Source: Candidatus Microthrix subdominans
GTDB taxonomy: Bacteria > Actinomycetota > Acidimicrobiia > Acidimicrobiales > Microtrichaceae
Length of the DNA stretch: 64,000 bases
Reading direction: 5' to 3'
Assembly (NCBI GenBank): GCA_016719385.1
Contig: JADJZA010000006.1
Span: 372,001-436,000, forward strand
Shown here piece by piece: positions 8,500 through 17,237 of the stretch (within the stretch, counting starts at the first letter, position 1; each line of letters opens with the position of its first letter). A program made the translations under genes and the position numbers. The notes beneath the pieces were generated by a model. That model was not told where the DNA came from, ran no database searches, and saw nothing but the letters and a program-made list of their open reading frames with translations.

Positions 8500-10800
8500 G
8501 TGGCGCTGGTCGGTGTTGGCGGCACCGGGCGGGGCGATCGGGCGCCTGGCAGCGACCTCGACCTGATCATCGTGTACGACGAGCGGGTTGGTGACCCGCC
8601 GCCTGCGGCGATGGTCGACGCCCTGTGGTATCCGGTGTGGGATTCGGGGATCGGCCTTGGTCACGCGCTACGCAGCATCGGGGGATTCCTCGAGTTGGCC
8701 GATGCCGACCTCGACACCGCGACATCGCTGTTCAGCCTGCGCCACCTGGCGGGCGATCGGGCGGTCACCGATCGATTGCAGACCGCAGCCGAGGGCCAGC
8801 GCTCCCGTCTCGGGTCGCAGTGGATGCGGCGCCTGGTGGATAGGACCGAACAACGTCACCGACGCTGCGGTGAGGTTGCCCACGAACTCGAGCCCGACTT
8901 GAAGGAGGGCCGAGGCGGGTTGCGCGACGTCCACACGCTCGGCTGGATCGAGACGCTTGGGTCGCCGTTGCCCCGCGAGGTGGGGCGCCTGATCGATGAG
9001 GCCGAGGAGGTGCTGTGGGCGGTGCGGGCGGAGCTGCACCGGGTGACCGGACGGCCCGGTAACCGCCTGGTGCTCCAGGAGCAGGCCACCGTGGCCGAGC
9101 GGTTGGGATACGCGTCGGCCGACGACCTGGCCCGGTCGATCTCGGCCGCTGCGCGCGAGGTGTCGTGGGTGATCGATGACCTGTGGCCGGAGCTCACCAG
9201 CCACCGCCGCCGCCAGCCCGGTGCCGACGTCGTGCTGCGGGATGACCCCGATCTCGCAGGCGAGGTGGTTCGGGTGGCCGACGAGGTGATGTTGGTGGGG
9301 CAACGGCACCGGATGAGCGACCCCCGTTGGGCACGGTCCGCCGACGCTGCGCCGTTGGTACAACAGGGTGGCGACGTGTCCCCGCAGGGAGAACGCGACG
9401 TACCGCCGGCTGGAGGGCGGACCGCAGCGATGGTCGATGACGCCGAGTGGAACCTCACCAGCGTGCTTCGCCTGGCCGTGGCCGCCGCCGAACGTGGGCT
9501 GCGCCTGCGACGCGACACCCTCGTCGACCTGACCGAGCTGGCGCCGATCCCGACCCCATGGGATGCTCAGGCGAGACGCCTGTTCTGTCGGCTCGTCGGC
9601 GCCGGTCCGCCGGCGGTGGGGGTCATCGAGGCGCTCGACCGCCTCGGGTTGTGGTCGGCCATCCTCCCCGAGTGGGAGGCGGTTCGGTGCGCGCCTCAGC
9701 GCAACCCCTATCACCGCTTCACAGTCGATCGTCACCTCACCGAGTGCGCTGCGATGGCGGCGGCGCTGGCCGGACGGGTCGACCGGCCGGACCTCCTGGT
9801 GTTGGGAGCGCTGTTCCATGACCTGGGCAAGGGCCGGCCAGGTGACCACAGCGAGGTCGGTGCCCAGCTGGCCCGAGGGGCGATGGAGCGCATGGGGTTT
9901 CCCGCACGCGAAGTTCGAGTGGTCGCCACGATGGTGGCCCACCACCTGTTATTGCCCGATGTGGCGACCAGGCGAGACCTCGACGACCCGACCACCGTTG
10001 CCCTGATCACCGACCATATCCACTCGGTGGCCGAGGTGCGTTTGCTCGCCGCCCTGGCCGAGGCCGATGGGCGGGCCACCGGCCCGACCGCTTGGGGCTC
10101 GTGGAAAGCCGTGTTGGTGCGCACCCTCGCCGACCGGGCGGTGGGCGCCCTGGCCGGTGTGGCACCGGAGGGGGATGCTCCGTTGGCCGCACCGCTGGGG
10201 GCCGACCTTGCGGTCGAGGGCTTGTTGGCCGCCCGGCGACCGGCGTTGACGGGGGAGGGCGACCGTCTGGTCGTGTGTTGGCCCGATCGTCCCGGGTTGT
10301 TTGCCCGGGTTGCCGGCGTGCTGGCGCTGCGCAGTGCGCAGATCCTGGCTGCGTCGGCCTCGTCCTGGGACGGCTGGGCGGTCGAGGTGTTCCGCGTCCG
10401 CACGCCCTCGGGTGAGGCCCCGCGTTGGGACTCGATCCTCCCCGAGTTGCAGGAGGCCCTCAACTCGCGCCTGGCGCTGAGGGCCCGGCTGGCCGAACGG
10501 GCCGAAGCGGAGCCAGCACGGGACTGGCCGGGCACGATGGCCGAGCCGACGATCACCTTCGATGAGGGCACCGGCGTCACGGTGATCGAGGTGGCCACCG
10601 CCGACCGGGTGGGTCTGGCCTTCTCGCTGGCATCGGCCCTGGCGGAGTTGGACTGCACGATCGTCAAGGCCACCCTCAGCACGCTGGGCCCCAACGCGGT
10701 GGATACCTTTTCGGTGTCGGAGGCAACTGGCGGCCCGCTGGCCGATCGACGGCGCGTGGCGGCGGTGCGCCAGGCGCTTCTCCATGCGGCCATAGCGTGA
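8500..10800 (+). CDS. glnD: GlnD, PII nucleotidyltransferase / removing enzyme
   Basis: Bifunctional sensor that modifies and de-modifies PII in response to glutamine, 766 aa from the first GTG. The nucleotidyltransferase core GGTGRGD..GSDLDL follows immediately. An HD phosphohydrolase domain lies at about 400-446 (YHRFTVDRHLTECA, ALFHDLGKG). Two C-terminal ACT domains (RPGLFARVAGVLALR near 587, DRVGLAFSLASALAELD near 690) bind glutamine. The same frame stays open and protein-like back to about 8383 (RALRRSLDEATVGWLRALWA), as expected for GlnD, but holds no ATG, GTG or TTG. The true start is therefore unclear (CTG or a sequence error). It follows glnK directly. Confidence 0.9.
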   Translation: MALVGVGGTGRGDRAPGSDLDLIIVYDERVGDPPPAAMVDALWYPVWDSGIGLGHALRSIGGFLELADADLDTATSLFSLRHLAGDRAVTDRLQTAAEGQRSRLGSQWMRRLVDRTEQRHRRCGEVAHELEPDLKEGRGGLRDVHTLGWIETLGSPLPREVGRLIDEAEEVLWAVRAELHRVTGRPGNRLVLQEQATVAERLGYASADDLARSISAAAREVSWVIDDLWPELTSHRRRQPGADVVLRDDPDLAGEVVRVADEVMLVGQRHRMSDPRWARSADAAPLVQQGGDVSPQGERDVPPAGGRTAAMVDDAEWNLTSVLRLAVAAAERGLRLRRDTLVDLTELAPIPTPWDAQARRLFCRLVGAGPPAVGVIEALDRLGLWSAILPEWEAVRCAPQRNPYHRFTVDRHLTECAAMAAALAGRVDRPDLLVLGALFHDLGKGRPGDHSEVGAQLARGAMERMGFPAREVRVVATMVAHHLLLPDVATRRDLDDPTTVALITDHIHSVAEVRLLAALAEADGRATGPTAWGSWKAVLVRTLADRAVGALAGVAPEGDAPLAAPLGADLAVEGLLAARRPALTGEGDRLVVCWPDRPGLFARVAGVLALRSAQILAASASSWDGWAVEVFRVRTPSGEAPRWDSILPELQEALNSRLALRARLAERAEAEPARDWPGTMAEPTITFDEGTGVTVIEVATADRVGLAFSLASALAELDCTIVKATLSTLGPNAVDTFSVSEATGGPLADRRRVAAVRQALLHAAIA

Positions 10801-10842
10801 GCGGACCTCCCGCACGGCGGGTGCCCACTAGGGTCGCCGGCA

Positions 10843-11571
10843 GTGGAACGCATCACCGAATCCGACCTCATCCGCTGGTCTGAGGCGCTCGCGGGCATCG
10901 CGCGCAACGGGTTGGGATTCACCGAAAGCCTCTACGAACAGGAGCGTTACGAGGAGGTGCTCGCCGTGGCGACCGACATGCGGATGGCCGCTCGTCGGAC
11001 CACGCTCGACCCCTCCCAGCTGGTCGTCGAGTCGATGAAGACCGCCACCGGTTACGTCACCCCCAAGATTGCGGTTGGCGCGGTAGTCGGCAACGACGAC
11101 GGCGAGATCCTGTTGATCCAGCGGGCCGATTCGGGCGTGTGGCTCTACCCGACCGGGTGGGCCGACATCGGCTACTCGCCGGCCGAGGTGGCCGAGAAGG
11201 AGGTGGGGGAGGAGACCGGCATCATCGCCCGGGCCGAATCGCTGATCGCCGTGTTTGACGGGCTGAGGCGCGGGTTCTCCGCCGAGCCGCTGTACTCGCT
11301 CATCTTCAAGCTGCGGCCGATCGGCGGCACCCTGGTCCATCACCCCCTCGAGTGCCTCGACGTCGGCTGGTTCGATCGGGACTCGCTACCCGAGCCGCTG
11401 GCGGGCGCCGGCAATTGGGTGGACGTCGCCTTTGACGCCATCGACGGCGGTGGGCAGGCTCCGTTCTTCGACCCGCCCCGCAGCGACGTGTGGATTCCCG
11501 AGGGCGAGCCCCTTCCAACCGGCGAAGAACCGACTGCGACGAGCGAGAACGAGGAGCAAACGAATGGTTGA
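10843..11571 (+). CDS. NUDIX hydrolase with NUDIX_N_2-type N-terminal domain
   Basis: Probable nucleoside-diphosphate-derivative pyrophosphatase, 242 aa, GTG start. Residues 1-60 form a helical N-terminal domain (RITESDLIRWSEALAGIARN, then LYEQERYEEVL), seen in ADP-ribose pyrophosphatase-like NUDIX proteins. The NUDIX box follows around residue 106: the Gly of GWADIGYSP, then EVAEKEVGEETGI. The normally conserved Arg of REUXEEXGU is Lys here; the catalytic EExG pair is intact. A Pro/Glu-rich tail closes the protein. It overlaps the following GNAT gene by 8 bp, so the two are co-translated. Substrate (ADP-ribose, NADH or other) cannot be told. A short CCCGC-ACG-GCGGG hairpin at 10809-10821 separates it from glnD. 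Confidence 0.85.
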   Translation: MERITESDLIRWSEALAGIARNGLGFTESLYEQERYEEVLAVATDMRMAARRTTLDPSQLVVESMKTATGYVTPKIAVGAVVGNDDGEILLIQRADSGVWLYPTGWADIGYSPAEVAEKEVGEETGIIARAESLIAVFDGLRRGFSAEPLYSLIFKLRPIGGTLVHHPLECLDVGWFDRDSLPEPLAGAGNWVDVAFDAIDGGGQAPFFDPPRSDVWIPEGEPLPTGEEPTATSENEEQTNG

Positions 11572-11992
11572 GGTACGCGAGGTCAGCGAGATGGAGCCCG
11601 GCCTCACCGAGGCGATGGCGGCATTGTTGCCGCAGCTGTCCAAGTCGGCCCCGCCCCTCACCGAGCAGGTTTTGGCCGGGGTCGTCACCCACGAGGCCTG
11701 TCACTTCCTTGTCGCCGAGGAGGGCGGGACGTTGCTCGGCAGCCTCACGTTGGTGGTGTTTCCCATCCCTACCGGCGTTCGGGCGTGGATCGAGGATGTC
11801 GTCGTCGATGGCGATGCTCGCGGCAAGGGTGTCGGTGCGGCGCTCAACCAGTTTGCGTTGGAGGTGGCGGAGTCGCTGGGCGCCCGTTCGGTCGACCTGA
11901 CCAGCCGTCCCACCCGCGAGGCCGCCAACCGCCTGTACAAGCGCCTCGGGTTCGTGCAGCGCGACACCAACGTCTATCGCCACAGCGGCTGA
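11564..11992 (+). CDS. GNAT family N-acetyltransferase
   Basis: Small cytoplasmic acetyltransferase, 142 aa. Acetyl-CoA binding motif A is clear: VRAWIEDVVVDGDARGKGVG with the R/Q-x-x-G-x-G pyrophosphate loop, followed by ALNQFALEVAESLGARSVDL and the motif B end REAANRLYKRLGFVQRDTNV. The ATG at 11564 overlaps the NUDIX gene end. The substrate is unknown; the form resembles stand-alone small-molecule or N-terminal acetyltransferases. Confidence 0.88.
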   Translation: MVEVREVSEMEPGLTEAMAALLPQLSKSAPPLTEQVLAGVVTHEACHFLVAEEGGTLLGSLTLVVFPIPTGVRAWIEDVVVDGDARGKGVGAALNQFALEVAESLGARSVDLTSRPTREAANRLYKRLGFVQRDTNVYRHSG

Positions 11993-12102
11993 AGCCAGTC
12001 ACTCAGGGGTGGCGAGCCTCAGTTCGTCGCCGTGTTCGACGATGATGATGAGCGGACCGAGGAACCGATCGAGATCGGTGCTGCGCCTGCGTAGCGGCTT
12101 GA

Positions 12103-13398
12103 TCAGTCGCTTTGGGTGAGGCGCCAGAGCTGGTTCTGGTCGACCGAGACGGCATAGACCTCACCGTCGGCTGCGGTGCCGAAGCTGGTGATGCCGGGCA
12201 CTTCGGCCCCCAGGTCGAGGTCGGTCACACCGCTGTCGGCGGGCTGCAACCCGTGCAGCACACCCTCACACAGGTCGGCCCACAGGTAGACCCCGTCGAG
12301 GTCAGCCAGGCCGGGAGAGTCGCGCACGACGACGCCGCCGGTCACCGAGCAACGACCGTCGGAGTGGGCGTAGTCGAACACCGGGTCGATCATGTCGCCC
12401 GGTTCGGCGGCCGGGTCGGGTCCGTCGGAGTACGGGTGCGCACCCTCGCGACGGTTCCAACCGAAGTTGGCGCCCTTGCCCAGGCCATCGTTGGCGGGGA
12501 GGTGGTTGATCTCCTCCCACTCGCCCTGACCGACGTCGGCGATCCACAAGTCGCCGGTGGCCGAGTCGAAGCTGAAGCGCCACGGATTGCGTAGGCCGTA
12601 CGCCCACGCCTCCGGGGCCGCCTCAGCGTTGTTGGATGGAGCCCCGTCGGGAGTGGTGCCGTCGGCGAACGGGTTGTCAGCGGGGATCTCGTAGGGTTCA
12701 TCGCCGTCCGGTGTCGGCCGCACCCGCAGCATCGACCCGAGCAGGGTGGCGGGGTTCTGGCCGTTGTCATCCGGGTCGCCGGCGTCGCCACCATCGCCCA
12801 GCCCGAACCACAGCAGCCCCTCGTCGTCGACGACGAGGTTGCCGCCGTTGTGGTTGGAGAACGGCTGCGGGACGACCAGCATCTCCCGGCCCGAGGCGCC
12901 GGCCACGCCGTCGGCCCCCATCGGGAAGATCTTGATGACGCTGGCGCCGTCCTCGGCTCGGGTGTAGCTGGCGTACAGCTCGTCCTCGTCGGGGGAGATG
13001 GCCAGGCCCAACAACCCCTTCTCGCCCGACGTGTCGCCCACGTCGGCGGTGACGTCGAGCACCAGCTTGGAGCCCGACGGAGCTTCGGGGTCGACCCGAC
13101 GGACCGTGCCCGCCCGCTCGGCGATGAGGAGCGTGCCGTCGGCGGCCCCCAGCACCACGGTGGGGGCATCCAGTTCGACGTCGAGCGCGGTGGCGGTGAC
13201 CGCCGGCCCGGAGGATGCCGGAGCCGCAGAAGTTTCATCCGAGTTGGACTTGGAGGTGCCATCGCCGCTTCCGCCGTCGGAACAGCCGGAGGTTGCGAGC
13301 AGCACGGCCGCCCCGGCAACCCCGAGCCAACGCCGGGCCACCCGAGGCGTTCCTTGGTCGGATGCCACGGCGGCGGCGTTCGCCGGGGAGCGTCTCAC
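12103..13398 (-). CDS. PQQ-dependent sugar dehydrogenase-like lipoprotein (GSDH family)
   Basis: Exported beta-propeller dehydrogenase of the soluble aldose sugar dehydrogenase type, about 431 aa. The chosen GTG at 13398 overlaps the phoU stop (GTGA). An n-region with arginines, a core WLGVAGAAVLLA and lipobox ATSGC follow, so the protein is probably a lipoprotein. Family motifs are GEKGLLGLAISPDEDELYAS, FSNHNGGNLVVDDEGLLWFG, GDGGDAGDPDDNGQN, LRNPWRFSFDSATGDLWIAD, DVGQGEWEEIN and GKGANFGWNRREG. These match the PQQ- and calcium-binding propeller blades. Whether PQQ is available in this organism cannot be judged here. A Thr/Ser-rich linker separates lipid anchor and propeller. Co-transcription with phoU and the phosphate symporter is likely from the spacing. 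Confidence 0.85.
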   Translation of the reverse strand: MRRSPANAAAVASDQGTPRVARRWLGVAGAAVLLATSGCSDGGSGDGTSKSNSDETSAAPASSGPAVTATALDVELDAPTVVLGAADGTLLIAERAGTVRRVDPEAPSGSKLVLDVTADVGDTSGEKGLLGLAISPDEDELYASYTRAEDGASVIKIFPMGADGVAGASGREMLVVPQPFSNHNGGNLVVDDEGLLWFGLGDGGDAGDPDDNGQNPATLLGSMLRVRPTPDGDEPYEIPADNPFADGTTPDGAPSNNAEAAPEAWAYGLRNPWRFSFDSATGDLWIADVGQGEWEEINHLPANDGLGKGANFGWNRREGAHPYSDGPDPAAEPGDMIDPVFDYAHSDGRCSVTGGVVVRDSPGLADLDGVYLWADLCEGVLHGLQPADSGVTDLDLGAEVPGITSFGTAADGEVYAVSVDQNQLWRLTQSD

Positions 13399-14057
13399 TC
13401 GTCGAGATCGGTGGGTTCGGTGCCGGTGAGCGGCACGGAGACCGTGCGGGCGGAGCCCTCCAGGTTGGCAACGATGCGCTTGCTGTAGCGGGCCAGCATC
13501 GCCCGGGGCACTCCGAAGCTGGACGGCTTGTCGCTGGTCATCAGCTGAAACACCCGGTCCTCCAGCTCGGCCATGAGGGCTTCGGCATCGGCACTGAACG
13601 CCTCGACGGCGTCGAGGTTTCGGGAGGCCATCACCTCGGCCGTGGTGCCGAACATCGCCGAGATCAAGCGGCGGTCCTCGTCGAAGACGTCCCGGTCGGG
13701 GGCAGTGGTGAAGCGCACGCCCTGGTTGGCCATGCCGAAGATGTTCTTGCATTGGTCGCCCACCCGTTCCAGGCGCTTGACGACCAGCAGGCTGGGCATG
13801 GTCAGGGTCATGTCCGCTTGGCCGTGAACCGCCGCGTGAACCACCAGCTCGCGGCGCACGGTCTCCTCCAGCTCGTTGACCTGGTCGTCGGTCTCGTGAA
13901 CATCATCGCCGATGGCGGTGATGTTGTCGTCGGCGACCAGCGCCGACATGGCCAGATCGAAGCTGTGGCGGCAGGCGCCCAGCATCTCGGTGATCTGGCG
14001 GTCGACGGATTCGGTCACACCACCGCTACCGTCGCCTCGGAAAAAACTCATAACCAT
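13395..14057 (-). CDS. PhoU domain protein (phosphate transport regulator)
   Basis: Cytoplasmic helical protein, 220 aa, of the PhoU family that modulates phosphate uptake. Helices with the repeated metal-binding pattern are visible: AIGDDVHETDDQVNELEETV and VVKRLERVGDQCKNIFGMAN (the E/D-x-x-x-D pattern). The ATG at 14057 has a GAGGT ribosome site. The gene lies 9 bp after a Na/Pi cotransporter gene, so its partner is probably that symporter and not a Pst ABC system, an arrangement known for NptA-PhoU pairs. It overlaps the downstream sugar dehydrogenase by 4 bp. Confidence 0.85.
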   Translation of the reverse strand: MVMSFFRGDGSGGVTESVDRQITEMLGACRHSFDLAMSALVADDNITAIGDDVHETDDQVNELEETVRRELVVHAAVHGQADMTLTMPSLLVVKRLERVGDQCKNIFGMANQGVRFTTAPDRDVFDEDRRLISAMFGTTAEVMASRNLDAVEAFSADAEALMAELEDRVFQLMTSDKPSSFGVPRAMLARYSKRIVANLEGSARTVSVPLTGTEPTDLDE

Positions 14058-14066
14058 GGCGTTACC

Positions 14067-15206
14067 TCACCTCAGGATGGCGATCCCGAGAGCCGGGACC
14101 ACGACGAAACAAAAACCGACAGCCGACACGACGGCGACTGGCCGGCGACCGGCGAACTCTCCCGTGGCGGTGGCCAGGCGGAGCGGGATCTCCCGCATTG
14201 CCGGAACGGGATAGAACAGCAGGATACCGCCGATGTTGAACAGGGTGTGCACCAGGGCGATCGTGAGGGCCTCGGGCCTGGAAATGGCCAGCGAGGCGAG
14301 GATCCCCGTGATCGTGGTGCCCACGTTGGCCCCGAGGGTCACCGGGTAGACGCTGCGCAGCGTCAGCACCCCGGAGGCGGCGAGGGGCACCATGATCGAC
14401 GTGGTGATCGACGAGGACTGCACAGCCATCGTGATCACCAGGCCCAACAGCATCGCCGCCGCACCGCCGCTGCGGGCGAGGAAGGCGTTGATCGACTGTT
14501 CCATCCGGTCGGCGACCAGCGCCTTCATGTTGCTGGTGATGAATGCCAACGCCAAGAAGATGAACAACAGCCCGACGACGATCAACAACACCCCGAGCAG
14601 GGTGCCCGACGCCCCGGTGGCTTCCACCACCGACCGTACCCACCTGGCCGGGCCCTTGACCGCCGCCTGGATCGGGCTGTTGAAGGTGCCGCCGCCGCGG
14701 CCGACCAGCCTGTCGGTCAGCCACGTCGCCGAGCGGGCCAGCAAGTGGGTGGTCAACTCCAGGGGTAACAGCACCGCAACCGCAAGCAGGTTGAAGTAGT
14801 CGTGCACGGTGGCGGCGGCGAAGGCATCGCGCATCTCGTTGGAGCGGCGCAGGTGCCCGAGCGACACCAGCGTGGCGGTGACGGTGGTGCCGATGTTGGC
14901 GCCCATGATCATGGGCACCGCCGCCTCGACCGGCAACAACCCGGTGCCGACCAGGCCGACGATGGTCGAGGTGGTCACCGACGAGGACTGGGCCAGAACG
15001 GTGGCGAGGATGCCGACGCACAACGCCGCGATCGGGTTGTTGACGCTGGTGAAAAGCTGTTCCTGGACGCCTTCGCCCAGCGAGGAGATGCCGTTTTCCA
15101 GAACGGAGATGCCGACGAGGAACAGGTACAGCAGCCCGAAAACGAGCAGTGCCCGCACCGGGGTCGGTATCTGGCGGGTGTCGGTGTCGGTTACCGCGTC
15201 GCTCAC
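14067..15206 (-). CDS. Na+/phosphate cotransporter (NptA/PNaS family)
   Basis: Integral membrane symporter, 379 aa, with the inverted duplication typical of Na/Pi cotransporters. Both halves carry the QSSS signature: ATVLAQSSSVTTSTIVGLVG and TMAVQSSSITTSIMVPLAAS. Each is followed by a GANIGTT / GANVGTT motif. About eight to nine hydrophobic helices are visible. It takes up inorganic phosphate with sodium. It is the first gene of a three-gene run with phoU and the sugar dehydrogenase. The ATG start gives a short polar N-terminus before the first helix (VRALLVFGLLYLFLVGISVL). Confidence 0.92.
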   Translation of the reverse strand: MSDAVTDTDTRQIPTPVRALLVFGLLYLFLVGISVLENGISSLGEGVQEQLFTSVNNPIAALCVGILATVLAQSSSVTTSTIVGLVGTGLLPVEAAVPMIMGANIGTTVTATLVSLGHLRRSNEMRDAFAAATVHDYFNLLAVAVLLPLELTTHLLARSATWLTDRLVGRGGGTFNSPIQAAVKGPARWVRSVVEATGASGTLLGVLLIVVGLLFIFLALAFITSNMKALVADRMEQSINAFLARSGGAAAMLLGLVITMAVQSSSITTSIMVPLAASGVLTLRSVYPVTLGANVGTTITGILASLAISRPEALTIALVHTLFNIGGILLFYPVPAMREIPLRLATATGEFAGRRPVAVVSAVGFCFVVVPALGIAILR

Positions 15207-15291
15207 GCCGCAGAGTCTGACCGATAACCGCGCGTCGCCGCGGAATCTTGCCGCTCAGGTTCGGTAACTGCGCGCCGATAGTGTGGTGGGG

Positions 15292-15954
15292 ATGCATACC
15301 GCCGAAGACATCTGGGAGGAGGTTCCCGCAAAAACCTCCACCGACCGGATCAAGAAGCTGTGGAACCATCACCAGTTCCGCAAGCTGCTTCGCTACTCGG
15401 CGGTGTCGCTGGTGTTCGTGCCCCTGGGGCAGATCCTCCTTCAGTTGTTCCACTGGTGGCTGGGCATTGCTGTGGTGCCAGCGCAGCTGATCGCCGCCAC
15501 CATCCTGACCCCACCCAACTTCCTGGCCAACAAGTACTACGTGTGGCGTCACGCCAACCGAGACAAGGTGCGCACCGAGGTCATCGTCTTCTGGGTGTCG
15601 GCCGTGCTCGGTACCGCCTTCGCCGCTTACTGTCTGTACCTGGTCGACGGTTGGCTGCCCGAGGACACCACCGCCGCCTGGGTGCGCGCCCTGGGCATCT
15701 TCGCTGCCCAGCTGATCGGCTACGGCGTCGTGTGGGCCGCCCGGTTTGTCTTCCTGGACAAGCTGGTGTTCACGGTGACCCACCTGAACGAAGACGAAAC
15801 TTCCGAGGTCGTCGCTGACGTCAGCGGCGACCTCTTCCCCGGTGTCGTCTTTGACGGCGCCTCCCCCGATGTCCCCGGGCCGGCAGCGAGCCCCGACGCC
15901 GAGGTGGCTACCGTCGATGACGACTCCGACAAGTCGTCCGTCCCCGGCAGTTAA
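15292..15954 (+). CDS. GtrA-like membrane protein
   Basis: Four-helix membrane protein of the GtrA family, about 220 aa. Family features are the KLLRYSAVSLVFVPLGQILL helix, LTPPNFLANKYYVWR after helix 2 and the last helix ending in RFVFLDKLVF. GtrA proteins are thought to flip or help move polyprenyl-linked sugars for glycosylation of cell-surface polymers. A 55-residue acidic tail follows the domain. I chose the ATG at 15292 (GGTGGGG just upstream) over a GTG at 15283. Nearby glycosyltransferase genes fit an envelope glycan role, but the substrate is unknown. Confidence 0.85.
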   Translation: MHTAEDIWEEVPAKTSTDRIKKLWNHHQFRKLLRYSAVSLVFVPLGQILLQLFHWWLGIAVVPAQLIAATILTPPNFLANKYYVWRHANRDKVRTEVIVFWVSAVLGTAFAAYCLYLVDGWLPEDTTAAWVRALGIFAAQLIGYGVVWAARFVFLDKLVFTVTHLNEDETSEVVADVSGDLFPGVVFDGASPDVPGPAASPDAEVATVDDDSDKSSVPGS

Positions 15955-16011
15955 GCCTTCTGTGGTGGCCATCGGCGAACCGAGCGACGACGTCAAGCGA
16001 ATGCTGGCGCT

Positions 16012-16638
16012 GTGAAACCTGAGGATCGACAGGCGGCCGAGGCCGCCCGAGGGTTCATGCCGCCCGACGAAGGGCTGGCGCTGCACGCCGCAGCTGTCGC
16101 CGCACTCACAGCCGTCGGGTCGGCACCCATGTTGGAGATCGGGTCGTACTGCGGAAAGTCGGCGCTCTATCTAGGATCGGCTGCTCGCGACGCGGGGCGA
16201 GTGTTGTTTGCGCTCGATCATCATCGGGGCTCCGAGGAAAACCAGGCCGGCTGGGAACATCACGACGCCGATCTCGTCGACCCGGACCTCGATCTCCTCG
16301 ACACGCTGGCCACCTTCCGCAGCACGATCCATGAGGTGGGGCTCGAGCGGGTGGTCGTCGCGCTGGTCGGGCACTCGGAGGTGGTGGCGCCGGTGTGGGG
16401 GTCGATGCTGGCCCTGTTGTTCATCGACGGCGGCCACGGCAGCGAGCCGGCCCACCGCGACTACGAGCTGTGGACTCCCCACGTTGCCCCGGGTGGCACA
16501 CTGGCGATCCACGACGTGTTTCCCGACCCAAACGACGGCGGGCGCCCGCCCTATGAGATCTATCTGCGGGCCATCGAGTCCGGCGAGTTCGTCGAGACCG
16601 GCCACACCGGCTCGCTCCGCCTGCTACGGCGCGTCTGA
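16012..16638 (+). CDS. Class I SAM-dependent methyltransferase (Methyltransf_24 type)
   Basis: Cytoplasmic methyltransferase, 208 aa, GTG start. The SAM-binding motif I is MLEIGSYCGKSALYLGSAA, followed by VLFALDHHRGSEE, LLFIDGGHGSEPAHRDYELW and GGTLAIHDVFPDP. The DGGH...D pattern is typical of the cephalosporin-hydroxylase/Methyltransf_24 group. It ends with a 15-bp tail-to-tail overlap with the membrane protein gene on the other strand. The substrate is unknown; its neighbours (GtrA, GT4, another methyltransferase) suggest a glycoconjugate. Confidence 0.85.
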   Translation: MKPEDRQAAEAARGFMPPDEGLALHAAAVAALTAVGSAPMLEIGSYCGKSALYLGSAARDAGRVLFALDHHRGSEENQAGWEHHDADLVDPDLDLLDTLATFRSTIHEVGLERVVVALVGHSEVVAPVWGSMLALLFIDGGHGSEPAHRDYELWTPHVAPGGTLAIHDVFPDPNDGGRPPYEIYLRAIESGEFVETGHTGSLRLLRRV

Positions 16639-17205
16639 TCCCGGAGCCTCCGAGGCGGGGTCATCCGAGGGTGGGGTGGCACCCACCTCCGAGGTTCCGG
16701 CCATCGGTGCGGCGGCGCTCCAGCGTGCCTTGGAACGACGGCTCTGACGGGTGACGAGGGCGAGGATCGCGCCGAGCATCAGGAGCATCCCGCCCAGCAC
16801 CGCGTACTGGCTGCCGGTGCCCCGGTCCCCCTGGTAGGTGGGCTCGTGGCCCGAGTTCGGCCGGGGAAGGATGTTGTTGAGCGAGCCGCCCTTGTCGACC
16901 GGATCGGTTGGGGTGGTGTCGCCCGGAAGCGGGCTCTGCTCGACCAGCGGTGGAGGGGTGCTGGGCGTGACCTCGGTGGTCACCGAGGTCGGTGACCCGT
17001 TTGCCTCGGAAGTCGTCGGGGTTACCGCCGACGTCGGTGCCGGCCGTTCGGTGGCCCCGGACGGCGCCGCCCAGGCCACCGTCGTCAGCGGGAGGACGAC
17101 GAGCAGCGCCACGGCGAGACCGCCGGCGAGGACCGAGCGTCGCAGGTCCCTCGTGCCGTCCGTCATGGGTCTGCCTGGTGAGCGGGGGGCGAATGGCTCG
17201 GTCAT
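16624..17205 (-). CDS. Secreted, C-terminally membrane-anchored Thr/Pro-rich protein of unknown function
   Basis: Hypothetical protein, 193 aa. After a basic n-region (RRSVLAGGLAVALLVVLPLT) comes a signal-peptide end VAWA. A Thr/Ser/Pro-rich stretch follows (about residues 50-120), then a single C-terminal helix YAVLGGMLLMLGAILALV and a basic cytoplasmic stop RQSRRSKAR. This is a type I topology with an extended exposed linker and no recognisable domain. There is no LPxTG or LAxTG sorting motif. The ATG at 17205 has GAGAGGA upstream. It is 32 bp after the prenyltransferase-like gene on the same strand and probably shares its operon. Confidence 0.7.
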   Translation of the reverse strand: MTEPFAPRSPGRPMTDGTRDLRRSVLAGGLAVALLVVLPLTTVAWAAPSGATERPAPTSAVTPTTSEANGSPTSVTTEVTPSTPPPLVEQSPLPGDTTPTDPVDKGGSLNNILPRPNSGHEPTYQGDRGTGSQYAVLGGMLLMLGAILALVTRQSRRSKARWSAAAPMAGTSEVGATPPSDDPASEAPGSDAP

Positions 17206-17237
17206 CAACACATCCTCTCGCCCGCCGAGCCCGTCCA

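Noticed and set aside
8668..9945. 425-codon reverse open frame within glnD
   Set aside because: It is a shadow of a gene with clear NT, HD and ACT motifs; the frame itself has no domain-like pattern.
13215..14768. 517-codon forward frame across phoU and the phosphate symporter
   Set aside because: Composition is His/Gln/Gly-rich shadow and both opposite genes have family motifs.
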